A DNA stretch of 63,077 bases from CAYJXJ01 sp964374095 (GCA_964374095.1 CAYJXJ010000003.1:1-63077), one strand, 5' to 3'; counted from the first letter of the stretch, positions 40,774-50,645 are shown. Numbers and translations: made by a program. The notes: generated by a model from the letters alone, not told the origin.

Positions 40774-43494
40774 CTAATTCTTAGGACGGATGATCTCATA
40801 GCCGGTGAAGGGCCCGTGGTAGGCCTCGTGGGGCTGCAGCGCCGGAGCCACCGTCTTGAGCCGTCCCTGCGATTGGGCCTTCTGATAGAGCACGGTCAGG
40901 TTGCGCTTGAGGTTCTCATCGGCCGGATTGAGCGCCAGGCCCCGCCGGTAGGCTTTCTCCGATTCCGGCCAACGCTCGAGCATGAAGTAGGCGTTGGCCA
41001 GGTTGAGGTAGGCCTCGGGACTCTCATGCCGGTGGACCGGGAGGGATGACCCGGGCACGGGGTCGTAACGCTGGTAGGAGAGGATGCTCGTGCGGAGGGA
41101 TTCGTTGGACAGGAGCGTGTCCTCCACGTGACAGCCCTCGGCGACGATGGCCGCCTCGTAGGCCTGGGCGGCCAGATCGAAGCGCTTCTGGACCATGAAG
41201 ATCTGGCCCATCCGGAAATGGTTCGGCGGGAAGACCGGGTCGATGGCTTGGTAAAGCCTCAAGCGGGTCAGGGCCCGCTGCCAGTAAACCTCCGCCTCCT
41301 TCGGGCGGCCGTTGGTCGTGTGCCATTCGGCCATCTTCATATGCAGCACCCCGACCTGATGGTGGTGCTGGACGTAATTCGGGGCCAAGCGCCGCACGTC
41401 GTCGTAGGCGTCGATGGCCCGCTCGTAATCGTCGCGCGGGACATTGTCCTTGTCCCCCCAGGCGGGATTGTAGAGCTTCGCCATGTTGAAACGGTCGTTG
41501 AAGACGTTGCCCCGGAAGTAGTGCGCCATCACGAAGTTCGGATTGAGCTTCCTGACGATCAGATACTGCTCGAGGGCGCGGTCCCACAGCCGCTCCTTGG
41601 AGAAATAGATCGCGATGTTGTGATGCACGTCGGCCTTGAAGTACCCCCAAAACGTGTACATCGGAGGCAGCATGGCCAGGGCCAGCAGCGGAACGGCCGG
41701 ATTCTCCGACAGGTAGGCCAGCCGGAGGAATATCCCGGTCAGGACCGCGACGCAGCCGGCGAAGGCGATCCACGCCGTCCACCACTGGAGCACCTCGCCG
41801 CCCATGGTCAGGCGGTTGAGCGGTCCCTGCAGAGCGGAGAATTCCTTGAAGAGCAGGGCCCCCAGATAGAGCAGGCCCCCCCACGCCGCCAGGCGCGCCG
41901 GCCAGATCAGGAACTCCGCGAGAACATGCCTGCCCCCCCCCTCCCGGGCGGCCCCGGCGGGCGCCGACTTGGGCGTGTGCAGTTCATAGAGGGCTTTCCC
42001 GCGCGCGAGGTTGACGATCATTCCCGAAAGCAGGCCCAGATAGACCCCGGAGGAGACGAAGCGCAAGCTCACGTCGAAGAAGTTGTGGCCCAGCATTCCC
42101 ATGAAGGCGACCATGTAGCCGATGAGGTCGTAGGCGCGCGGGTGGGGCCGGCCGTCGCGCATGGCCAGGCTCGTGGTGAGCTGTCCCAAGGCCCTAAATC
42201 CCACCACCAGCGTGCTCAGGACCAGCCACAGGAATATGCCGAAGCCGAGTATGCCGTTGTCGAAGAGCTGTTCGATGTACTCATTCTCGGAGTGGTCGGT
42301 CTCGGTGTTGTGCTTGCCCTCGATGTGAAAGATCGGCGGCCGGCGGAAGGCGGGGTAGATCGGCGGGAAGCTCCCCACTCCCGTGCCCAGGAGCGGCTGG
42401 GTCATGATCATCTCCCAGGTCGCCTGCCACGTGAAGAGGCGGAAATTGATGGACACCATGCGCGTGCGCAGGTCGCTGGCCACGAAGCCCCCGAAGCCCA
42501 GCACCCCGACGGCCACGGCGCTCAGCACGATCTTGCGGTAGGGCCGTGTGATCTCTCGGAAATAAGCGAAGGCGATGACGCCGAACATAAAGCAGACCAT
42601 GGCGAAACCCAGCCACGCCCCCTTGGTCCCCGTGGCGATCAGGTCTATCACGAGCATCGCCATGAGCGCCAGGTGGCTTAATTTGCGCTCCTTGAAATAG
42701 CGCATCAAGAGGATCGGGAACATGATGACGAGGAAGTCGGCGAAAAAGTTGGGGTTGCCGTAGGTCGAGAATACCCGCTTCCCGAAGGCCCCCCGCCAAA
42801 TGTAGGGATCGATGCCCTTGCCCACGCCCGCGGGGAAGAGGCTGATGTCGACGAGTTGAAGGAACCCGTAGCCGATGGCGATCCAGGCGGCCACGATGAG
42901 TATATTGGTGAGCCTCTCGACGGCGGCTTCCTCCAATTCGTAGATCGCGACCAGGGCCGCGGTCATGAAGAAGAAGTGCCGGAGGAAGAAATCCACGCTG
43001 GACATGTTGTACGGGGCATGAATGAAGGAGAAGATGCCCACCGCCAAGTAGGATAGGAATGGCGCCAGGCACACCAAATCCTCGCGGCTGAAAGCCGCCC
43101 TTGTCGGAGGTGGCGTCCGAGATCGGAAGAGCNNNNNNNNNNTATACTCCATTAAAGCTTGGGGAATTTTGAATCTTTTTTCGGGTTTATTTTTTAATCT
43201 CACTCCCCCCCCCCCATTGTCTTTTCGTCCGGGCCCCACCCACACCTATCCCCGGGGGAAAACCCCCCCCCGGCCGGCCTCGGCCAACCGCGAGAGCCAC
43301 ATGGTCAGGAGGGCCAGGCCGCCCATCTGCATGAGGGTGATCTTGACCTGGGCGGAATCGTAGGTCCGCAGGTAGAAGGCCGATGAGATGAGCAGGTAGA
43401 GCAGGGGCAGCCACCAAACCACGATCCGGTGGGCGAAGGCCTCCGCGGTCAAGGCCTGCGCCGCGCGCTGCTGGTTGGACTTTCCGTTGGCCAT
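40774..43494 (-). CDS. O-antigen ligase/polymerase-like membrane protein with C-terminal TPRs, split by an assembly gap
   Basis: The N-terminus is at ATG 43494 (MANGKSNQQRAAQALTAE, first transmembrane helices), and the main body resumes below 43119. It has about 12 helices, the Wzy/WaaL-type periplasmic loop with LLGTGVGSFPPIYPAF and NTETDHSENEYIEQL, then a second helix cluster and several TPRs (HFRMGQIFMVQKRFDLAAQA; SPEAYLNLANAYFMLERWPE). Members ligate or polymerise surface glycans. Sequence 43120-43262 (adapter, Ns, low-quality bases) interrupts it and is not biological. It starts the five-gene minus-strand operon that ends with the cyclase. TATATT sits 8 nt before the start. Confidence 0.85.
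43120..43262. other. Assembly artefact: Illumina adapter, 10-N gap and low-quality sequence
   Basis: 43120-43132 reads AGATCGGAAGAGC, the common Illumina adapter start, directly before Ns at 43133-43142. From 43143 to 43262 follow AT-rich and homopolymer sequence unlike the surroundings. It breaks the O-antigen ligase-like gene. Confidence 0.92.
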
Positions 43495-43502
43495 TCTTGG
43501 GG

Positions 43503-43508
43503 AATATA
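43503..43508 (-). promoter_or_regulatory. -10 element of the five-gene operon
   Basis: TATATT on the minus strand, then CCCCAAGA and ATG 43494. No Shine-Dalgarno between; no clear -35. Confidence 0.4.
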
Positions 43509-43577
43509 GCAAAGCCTAGGCGCCGGGTGTTCGGTTATGTGCTCACTCCTGCGCCTTTGACACCTCCGTCGAAAATA

Positions 43578-43607
43578 CGATCCCCCCTCCGCCGTGAGGG
43601 GGGATCG
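43578..43607 (-). terminator. Rho-independent-type terminator after the RDD gene
   Basis: Perfect 12-bp stem CGATCCCCCCTC / GAGGGGGGATCG with a 6-nt loop, 22 bp beyond the RDD stop. On the minus strand it is followed by TATTTTC. It separates the RDD gene from the operon beginning at 43494. Confidence 0.75.
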
Positions 43608-43629
43608 GATAGGACGCCCCTACGAAAGC

Positions 43630-44427
43630 CTACGAGCCCCGGATGGTAACGGGGGTCCGGCGCGTGTCACGGGCCCGGGCCGAAATGGTGTAGCCATGGC
43701 GGTTGGCGTTGATGTTGATGCCCGAGTCCGCGTCGAAGTACACGGCCATGTCGGTCAGGAAGCTCTTCGGGTCGACCGACAGGCTCGCCAGTTCGAAGAC
43801 ATTCTCCGCGTAACGACCTTTCTGCTTGAGGTGGTCCTGCTGGAGGCTTGCCATTTCCTTTAGGCCCATGTAGGCGTAGGCCACGACCTTGACCCGGTTG
43901 TACCGCGGCTCCCAGACCCTCTCCCACATAAAGCCCAGCGCAAAGAGCGCGACGCAGGCGGCCGCTCCGGCGCGGACCCAGAGCATGGGCTCGGACTGGC
44001 GCGGACGCTCGCAGACGACCACGCTCCCCGCCGCCATGTCATGCCAACACTGGCGGGAATTTCCCAAAAATGACCACAGGAATCCCAGTCCCATGAACGA
44101 GCTCGGCAAATAAAGCGCCGACCGGATCAGCGCCTGCCCCACTCCGAGCGGCTCGCGCTCAAGAGTGACGACTTTGAGGCCCAGCAAGCTCTTCCCCAGC
44201 GAGCTTCGGCCCTCGCTGGAGCTGTAGGCCTGGTAGAGCACGAAGAGCGCGGCCCAAATCATCAACCAAAGCCCCGTGTTGCGCACGGCCAGGATCGGGT
44301 CCGGGAAGAAGGCGCGCTGTGTCAGCCAATAGCCCGCGGCGAAAATGGCGTAATCGACGGAGATGGCCAGCGCCCGCTCGCTGAAAGTCGCCAGCCTCGG
44401 CTCGCCGCGCTCGTTATCGGTATCCAT
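43630..44427 (-). CDS. RDD family membrane protein with a C-terminal pilin-like domain
   Basis: 265 aa. Residues about 10-140 form an RDD domain (FSERALAISVDYAIFAAGYW, SLGKSLLGLKVVTLERE, then the WHDMAAG end). A further helix follows (AGAAACVALFALGFMWE), and the C-terminal 90 residues resemble a type IV pilin/pseudopilin globular tail (GRYAENVFELASLSVDP). GGAGGGGAGG directly before ATG 44427 is a strong Shine-Dalgarno. RDD proteins are thought to be transporters, including Na+/H+ exchange; the fused tail suggests an envelope role. Confidence 0.82.
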   Translation of the reverse strand: MDTDNERGEPRLATFSERALAISVDYAIFAAGYWLTQRAFFPDPILAVRNTGLWLMIWAALFVLYQAYSSSEGRSSLGKSLLGLKVVTLEREPLGVGQALIRSALYLPSSFMGLGFLWSFLGNSRQCWHDMAAGSVVVCERPRQSEPMLWVRAGAAACVALFALGFMWERVWEPRYNRVKVVAYAYMGLKEMASLQQDHLKQKGRYAENVFELASLSVDPKSFLTDMAVYFDADSGININANRHGYTISARARDTRRTPVTIRGS

Positions 44428-44457
44428 AATCCCTCCCCTCCGACTCTCCCCGGCCGT

Positions 44458-46746
44458 CTATTCTTCCGTCTTGCTGTCAAAACCCCCGGTGTTCGGGGCC
44501 TTCTCGACATCCGAACCGGTGCCGGTGTCCTCGGCTCCCTTGAGATGCTTAACGAGATTAGGATCTACGATCTTGCCGTTCATGAATTCGCACTTCTCGT
44601 CGATCTTGACCGCGGCCAAGTCGACCTTCGCCGGCTTGGCTGGGTCGAAACCCTCAAGAAGCTTCTTGGCGCAGGCCTTCACCACGGCCGAATCCATCTT
44701 GATCAAATGCCGTTGGAAGTAGGCCTCGACGTGGTCCTTGCCGTCGGGATCGTTCTTTGGATCGAGATAGTCAGTGCCCCCGTCCTTGAAGAAGCCCGAG
44801 GCCCGCCCCAAGGCCACGTGCTTGCCGCCGCCGACCTTGTAGATGCCGGCGATATCGGCGCGCGCGCCGACGATGCCGGAGTAGACGTTGGCTTTGGTAA
44901 ACCGGTCGACCCGGTCCTTGCATTCCTTCCGGGTGCCGACCTTCCCCAGGTGCTTCTTATCGGCAGCCTCCTTGGCTTTCGCCACCGCCAACTCGAATTG
45001 CTTCTTGGCCTTGGCCATGCACTTGTCGAGGGTGAGCGTCGGTGACCGGTCCTTCGCGCACCGCTCCTCATCCGCCGAGCGGACCTTCTGCGCCCCCTCC
45101 GTCGCGGTTTGGACGTCCGCGATCGCCGATTGCCGCGCGTCGTTGCCCGTGTTGCAGGCGTCGATCTCAGCGAGCGTCTCTTTGTCCGACGCTCCCCGGC
45201 TAGGAACGCCGGCGCAGCCCAGTTCGGGTCCGCCGCCGCCTTCCCCTCCGCCGCCGCCTTGGTTCGGGTCGTCCTTGAGGCCCGGCTTCTCATCGTCCTT
45301 GGGCTTCTCGTCGGGCTTGGGCTTCTCATCGTCCTTGGGCTTCTCGTCGGGCTTGGGCTTCTCGTCGGGCTTGGGCTTCTCGTCGGGCTTGGTGCCCGTG
45401 CCCAGGATGGCGTAGCCGAGGGCTTTGAGGTCTCCGGCTCGGACGTAGCCCGACATGTAGTCATCGGCGATGCTCTGCGCCGCGGCGTCCAGATCGGGCT
45501 CGAGGACCGTGGCCCCGGGCTTGTAGTCGGGGACCTTCTCCGTGCGCACGATTTTGCCGCCGACCTTCACGAACAGGATGTTGCCCTCCCGCTCGACGGT
45601 GACCTTCTTCACCGCCTCCGCGGCGGTGGGGTCGGTCGGCGTGCCCTTCTTATAAGTGTTGCCGTCGAACATGAGTTCCGGCTTGTCTAGGGTCGCGGCG
45701 ACGGAGGCCGTGACCTTCTCCTCGAGCTGCTTGCGGTACTCCTCCGCCGCGAGCTCATGCCCCTCGAGCCCGAGCGCGCCCGCGATGCCGGCGACGGTGC
45801 CGGTATGATTGTCCCCGAGCTTGGCGTGCTCGGCGTCGCCGGGCACGTGTTCCAGGGGACCGCGCTTGGTCCTTACGTACTCGTTGGCTTGGTTAAGCTG
45901 GTCGCGGCCCTTGAAATACAACTCGCGGATCTCGTCGCCCAACTTCCAGTCAATATGGCAAAGCGCGGCCTTGTCCCCCTTCGTGCAGTTCGCCTCCGGC
46001 GTGGATCCCAGGTTATGGGCATCCCCCCCGGTCATCCAAATGACTCGCATGTGATACTTGTTGAAATTCTTCTTCCCGACCTTGGCGTACTCCTGATCGT
46101 CCTTCTCCATCTGGCCGGCGCTGGTCCAGCTCGCGGCCAGGTGCTTGCGCACGAGGTTCTCCTGGCCCATCACCTTTTCGGCGGTCGCCAGCGTGAACAT
46201 CTCATCGACAAAGGCGCTCCACAGGTCGCCGCCGATGGGAGGGTCCGCGAGCCCCGCGGCCTGCGGCTCTTTCGCGGCCGGCAACGGGGTGCTGCCTTCC
46301 TTGGCCAGCAGCCCCAGAAGCGCCTTGCCTTGCGCGGCGAGCTTGCCCTTGTCTCCCTCGGCCTTCTCCTGGATGAACTTCAAAGCCTCCTCCAAAGCGG
46401 CCACCTTGAGGGCGATCAGCTTCTTCTGTTTGTCGAGGGCCTCGAACTTATCGCCGATGTCCTTGAGGATGCGCTTCTGGGCCTCGACCGCCGGCCGATC
46501 CGCTTTAAAGGCCTCCCAGTTTTTGTTCATGGACGGCTGGTACATCAGGTAGCCCCAGATCGAGCCATGACATATGTTGGAGAAGGGGGGTTCCCAGCGT
46601 TGGTCGACGGTTTTCGGATAGGGAAGCCCTTGGGGGAAGGTATCGCCGAGTCCCGGGCAGCGCGGGTCCACCTTGATCTCCGGGCTGTCGGCCATCGCGG
46701 GGAGCGCCACCGCCATTGCGAGGAACAAGAGGGTCGTTCTCTTCAT
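44458..46746 (-). CDS. Large exported protein of unknown function with KPDE repeats
   Basis: 762 aa from ATG 46746 (GGAGG 7 nt upstream). Signal peptide TTLLFLAMAVALPAMA. A mostly helical N-terminal half contains a coiled-coil-like segment (EALDKQKKLIALKVAALEE) and scattered Cys. A KPDEKPKPDEKPK repeat stretch and a Gly-rich hinge follow, then a Cys- and Lys-rich C-terminal half (DEERCAKDRS, DKCMAKAKKQF). No known domain recognised. Its promoter matches the one before the exported protein at 31669, and both have folded halves joined by low-complexity hinges. Confidence 0.75.
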   Translation of the reverse strand: MKRTTLLFLAMAVALPAMADSPEIKVDPRCPGLGDTFPQGLPYPKTVDQRWEPPFSNICHGSIWGYLMYQPSMNKNWEAFKADRPAVEAQKRILKDIGDKFEALDKQKKLIALKVAALEEALKFIQEKAEGDKGKLAAQGKALLGLLAKEGSTPLPAAKEPQAAGLADPPIGGDLWSAFVDEMFTLATAEKVMGQENLVRKHLAASWTSAGQMEKDDQEYAKVGKKNFNKYHMRVIWMTGGDAHNLGSTPEANCTKGDKAALCHIDWKLGDEIRELYFKGRDQLNQANEYVRTKRGPLEHVPGDAEHAKLGDNHTGTVAGIAGALGLEGHELAAEEYRKQLEEKVTASVAATLDKPELMFDGNTYKKGTPTDPTAAEAVKKVTVEREGNILFVKVGGKIVRTEKVPDYKPGATVLEPDLDAAAQSIADDYMSGYVRAGDLKALGYAILGTGTKPDEKPKPDEKPKPDEKPKDDEKPKPDEKPKDDEKPGLKDDPNQGGGGGEGGGGPELGCAGVPSRGASDKETLAEIDACNTGNDARQSAIADVQTATEGAQKVRSADEERCAKDRSPTLTLDKCMAKAKKQFELAVAKAKEAADKKHLGKVGTRKECKDRVDRFTKANVYSGIVGARADIAGIYKVGGGKHVALGRASGFFKDGGTDYLDPKNDPDGKDHVEAYFQRHLIKMDSAVVKACAKKLLEGFDPAKPAKVDLAAVKIDEKCEFMNGKIVDPNLVKHLKGAEDTGTGSDVEKAPNTGGFDSKTEE
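45289..45397 (-). repeat. 18-bp coding repeat (KPDEKP/KDDEKP)
   Basis: About six near-identical 18-bp units encode alternating KPDEKP and KDDEKP. This is typical of an extended, charged periplasmic spacer. The copy number is likely to vary. Confidence 0.85.
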
Positions 46747-46844
46747 GGCAACCTCCGAAAACAAGCACGCGCGGCTCGGAGCCCCCCCCGGGGGACGACG
46801 CTGCGCGTGTCAAGGCCCGGGACGGCGGGGTCGGCCTTAACGAA

Positions 46845-46873
46845 AGTGTAGGCCCGGGGTCTTGATTTGTCAA
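46845..46873 (-). promoter_or_regulatory. Consensus promoter of the exported protein at 46746
   Basis: TTGACA (46873-46868), 17-nt spacer, TACACT (46850-46845). The -35 sits inside a 9-bp inverted repeat (GGGTCTTGA / TCAAGACCC, 46857-46878), which could be the prfB terminator stem or an operator over the -35. Confidence 0.7.
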
Positions 46874-46901
46874 GACCCAATTTTCCGAGAACCGCCGCGG
46901 G

Positions 46902-48045
46902 CTACTCCTCCGCCGGGGAATCGCGCACGCGCGGGGGCTTTCCCTGCGCGAGCCACTCGAGGTGGGCGTGGATGAAGGCGTCGAGGTCGCCGTCCATGAC
47001 GGCCTGGATCCGCGAGGTCTGCTCGCCCGTGCGCAGATCCTTAACCAGCTGGTAGGGCATGAAGACGTAGGAGCGGATCTGGTTGCCCCAGCTGATGTCT
47101 CCCATGTCGCCGTAGTGCTTCTCCAGGGAGGAACGCTTCTTGTCGAGCTCGATCTGATAGAGCTTGGCCTTGAGCATGCGCATGGCGTTCATGCGGTTCT
47201 GCAGCTGCGAGCGCTCGGTCTGGCAGGCCACCACGAGTCCCGTGGCGATATGAATGAGGCGCACCGCGGTCTCGACCTTGTTGACGTTCTGGCCGCCGGN
47301 NNNNNNNNNAGGTTTCGAGCCTGACGTCCGAGTCGGCGTCCTGGATATCCATGGCGTCCTCGATGTCCGGGAGGACGTCGGCCGAGGCGAAGGAGGTGTG
47401 GCGGCGCTTATTGGAATCGAAGGGCGATATGCGCACCAGGCGATGGACGCCCATTTCGCCCTTCAAATGGCCGTAGGCGTTCTCTCCCCGGACGAAGGCC
47501 GTGACGGATTTGACCCCGGCCTCCTCTCCTTTAAGTATGTCGGTGATCTGGAATTCGCAGCCGTGGGCCTGGGCCCAGCGGGAATACATCCTCAGCAGCA
47601 TCTCGTTCCAGTCGCAGGCCTCGGTTCCCCCGGCCCCGGCGTGAAGGCTGAGGATCGCGTCGGAGGAGTCGAACTCCCCCGAGAGCTTGAGCCGCTCGTC
47701 CATGTCGGCGACCGCGCGGGCGAGCGCCGTCAGGCCCGTGCGGACCTCGGCCAGCTCTTGGAGATCGGAGCCCTCGCGCGCCAGTTCCAGGTGGGCCTGC
47801 AAATCCCCGGCCTGGCGGGAAGCCTTGTCCCAGAGCTCCAGGCGGCGCTTCAAGCCCGTGAGCTCCTTGGTCAGGCGCTTGGCCTTGAGCGAGTCCGCCC
47901 AGAACCCGCCCCCGGAGGCCGCGGTCTCGCGCGCGGCCACGTCGCGCCGGAGCGCGTCTAGACCCATGAGCTTGGCGAGGCGGTCGAGGCGGGCGCGCTC
48001 GCCGGCGATGGCCTGCTCGGTCTCGGTGAAGGTGGGATTGTCCAT
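46902..48045 (-). CDS. prfB: Peptide chain release factor 2, broken by an assembly gap
   Basis: Recognises UGA/UAA stop codons. The N-terminal part runs from ATG 48045 to the gap: GAGGTEACDWNEML, and the codon-recognition SPF in RISPFDSNKRRHTSF. The C-terminal part resumes at GGQNVNKVETAVRLIH, the peptidyl-tRNA hydrolysis motif, and ends with DLDAFIHAHLEWL. The 10 Ns (47300-47309) fall just before GGQ. Frame arithmetic needs a missing length divisible by three, about 15 nt for the expected YRASGP. The frame is continuous from the N-terminal helix, so no programmed UGA frameshift is present. Confidence 0.93.
47300..47309. other. Assembly gap (10 N) inside prfB
   Basis: Arbitrary-length gap directly before the GGQ codons. 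It shifts the reading frame between the two halves of prfB. Confidence 0.98.
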
Positions 48046-48060
48046 GGATTGAGGGCGATT

Positions 48061-48945
48061 CTAGGAAATTCCGAAGGCCGCCGCCGCGCCGCGGAGGGTT
48101 TGGACATGCAGGCTCACGGTATCCTCCAGGCGCGCCGCGTAGCCCCCGCCGAGAGTCACGGCGACGGGGACGCCCGCGAGCCGGCAGGCTCGGAAAACCA
48201 ACTCATCGCGCGAGCGCAGTCCGGCCGGAGTGAGGGCCAGCCCCCCGAGGAGGTCTCCCCCCGCGCCGTCGACCCCGGCCTGGTAGACCGCGAGCTGCGG
48301 CTTGGAAGCCAAGACCCGGGGCAGGCATTCCTCCAACCGCGCCAGGTAGGCCGCGTCGCCGGTCCCGGCCGGAAAACCGACGTCCAGCGTGCCCGCAACC
48401 GGAGCTTCCGGGTAGATCCCCTCCTGATGCATCGAGAACGTGAAGACCCGTCCGTCTCCCTGGAAGATCGACGCGGTCCCGTTGCCCTGGTGGACGTCGA
48501 GGTCCACCACCGCCGCCCGGCCGATGCGGCCTTCGGCCAAAACCTTGAGCAGGCCGCAGGCGATGTCGTTCAAAACGCAGAAACCCTCGCCGTGTCCGGC
48601 AAAGGCGTGGTGGGAACCGCCCCCGACGTGGAGGCCCAGGCCCGTGTCGAGGGCCTCGGCGCAGGCCAGTATCGTCCCGGAGGCTTGCAGGAGATGGGCG
48701 CGGGAAACCTCGCGGCTCCAGGGCAGTTCCATGCGCGTCTCATCATCCAGGGTCATGCCCCCGTCGATGACCTTGGCGATCCATGCGGCATCGTGAGCCC
48801 GCAGCAAGTCGCCGCGCGACGGCGGGCCCGGCTCGACGAGTTCGCCCATGTCCCTGACCGCCGCGGCCACGAGCGCGAACTTGGCCGAAGGAAATACGTG
48901 GCCCGGCAAGGGGGGGGCGTAGTGGGGCGAGTGGATCAGCTTCAC
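48061..48945 (-). CDS. Histone deacetylase-like (AcuC/HDAC superfamily) amidohydrolase
   Basis: 294 aa from GTG 48945, whose GTGA overlaps the lnt stop. Zinc-dependent deacetylase motifs: GGGSHHAFAGHGEGFCVLND (His-His dyad), VVDLDVHQGNGTASIF (zinc Asp and His), and VTLGGGYA near the end. Bacterial members deacetylate acetylated proteins, acetylpolyamines or acetoin-pathway enzymes; the substrate here is unknown. It is coupled to lnt upstream, and the prfB start is 15 bp downstream, so it is probably one transcription unit. A TAGAAT hexamer over its stop could also drive prfB separately. Confidence 0.9.
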   Translation of the reverse strand: MKLIHSPHYAPPLPGHVFPSAKFALVAAAVRDMGELVEPGPPSRGDLLRAHDAAWIAKVIDGGMTLDDETRMELPWSREVSRAHLLQASGTILACAEALDTGLGLHVGGGSHHAFAGHGEGFCVLNDIACGLLKVLAEGRIGRAAVVDLDVHQGNGTASIFQGDGRVFTFSMHQEGIYPEAPVAGTLDVGFPAGTGDAAYLARLEECLPRVLASKPQLAVYQAGVDGAGGDLLGGLALTPAGLRSRDELVFRACRLAGVPVAVTLGGGYAARLEDTVSLHVQTLRGAAAAFGIS

Positions 48946-50625
48946 GACGTTGGCCGGCGCAGCGGCAGAAGCGCCGCGAGGGCCAGACACAAGGCCCCCA
49001 GCCAATCGCCGCGGCGCGAATAGAACGAGCCTTCGGGGAACGGATTTCCGACGGGGACCTCGAGGTCCAGCCGGCCCCTCTCATTGAGCCCCAGCGTCGC
49101 GATCACCCGGCCCCACGGGTCGATGAGTCCCGAGATGCCGGTGTTGCCCGCCCGCGCCACGGTCGCGCGATTCTCGATGGCGCGAAACCGATTGGCGTGG
49201 AAATGCAGGACCGGAGCCACCGTATCCTTGTACCAGCCGTCGTTGGTGATGTTGACCAGCGCCCGGGCGCCGCGCGCGGCGTCTTGGCGCGACCAGGCCG
49301 GGAAGGTCGCCTCATAGCAGATCGTCACCGCCGTGCGCCCCAGCGGCGTGTCCCAGAGCTCCTGGACCGCCGGTCCGCGGCTCATGCCGCCGAGCTCGTT
49401 CAAGATGCCGATGAAGCGCCGAAAGGCGTCGCTGGGAACGAACTCCCCGAAGGGCACGAGCTGGCGCTTCCGATAGATCCGCCGCACCGCGCCGTCGGCC
49501 CCCACCTGGACCGCGGTGACGAACTTTCGCTCCGCAGCCAGCGAGACGGCCCCCACCAGATGCAGCCCCCCCGTCTTTCGCGCCCATGGCGAGACGAAGG
49601 GCATTTCTCCGCCCTCCGGCCACATCCAGGGCAGGGCCGCCTCGGGCCAGAGCACCATGTCCGGCGGGCGCGGGCGCGGGCGCGACAGCAGCTCCTCGTA
49701 GATGCCGAGGATCTCGCGCTCGGCGGACGCGTCCCACTTGCGGTACTGGTCGATGACCGGCTGGAGGATCTCCAGCCGCGGGGGGGGGGGGGGGGGGGGG
49801 GCCCCCCCCCCCCCACCCCCCCCCCCCCCCCGCCCCCGCCCCCCCCAACACCCCCCCCACCCCCCAACNNNNNNNNNNCGGCTCGGCGGACGCGACCCCT
49901 TTGCGTTAGTGGTGGTTGCCGGGTTTGTGTATCGCCCGCCGCGCGGCGGGCGTGGCGGGCCTCACCCTCCACTCCCTCCGCGCCAGCTCCCAGGTCCCGG
50001 CCCCCCAACATCCCCCGACCAGAGCCAAGGCCGCGGCGACGTTGAACCGGCTGCGCGTGCCGATGTCCCACGCTTGGGCCACGACGGCGTTTATCAGGAC
50101 CACCAAGAACCCCAGCGCATGCGGCCCCCCCCAGGCCCCGATCTGGATCAGCGCCTCGTGGCGCCACTGGGTGTAGGCCAGGAGATCCCCGGCCACGCGC
50201 GGCGTCCACCATTCCGTGGCGGCCGCGACCGCCGTCCACAAGACCGGCCAGGTCCATGCCGCCCCGGGCGAAGCCCGGGGCCAACATCGAGCCCCGACCG
50301 CACCCACCAGGCCCCAATTGAGCGCCAAGAACCCCGCGAGCGAGCCCCACGAGAGAAGCCCCAGCCCCGCCGACAGCCCGGCAAACCGGCATGTGTCGTA
50401 AATCCAAGAAAGGATGACGGCATGGAATACGAAACCAGCCGTGAACGCCGCCAGGCCCGCCTTCTTCCAGGAAAGATCCCGCAGGACCCAGAACAACGGC
50501 GCGAGGGAGACCCAGCCGAGGAGACAGAGGCCCGGGCGCGGAAAGGTCAGGGCCGTGAGAAGTCCCGACAAGCCGGCAAGGACGGCTACCCGCGTAGCAG
50601 ACAATCCCACTGTAGCTGCGGGCAA
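48942..50625 (-). CDS. lnt: Apolipoprotein N-acyltransferase, broken by an assembly gap
   Basis: Adds the third acyl chain to outer-membrane lipoproteins. The N-terminal part (50625 to about 49906) has the six-helix membrane domain (LLTALTFPRPGLCLLGWVSL; EWWTPRVAGDLLAY). The C-terminal part, from about 49780, begins LEILQPVIDQYRKWDASAER and carries the nitrilase triad: E in VLWPEAALP, K in YRKRQLVPFGEFVP, C in VTICYEATFPAW. Poly-G/poly-C and Ns (49780-49878) separate the halves, and a TAA near 49906 lies in the poor sequence beside the gap. Start is TTG 50625, or GTG five codons in. Confidence 0.9.
49780..49878. other. Assembly artefact: poly-G/poly-C run and 10-N gap inside lnt
   Basis: 22 G, then about 67 nt of nearly pure C, then Ns at 49869-49878. 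This composition fits failed sequencing cycles extended into a contig end. The lnt region around the N-acyltransferase/nitrilase junction is missing. Confidence 0.92.
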
Positions 50626-50645
50626 GGCGTACTACCTTCCCGCAG

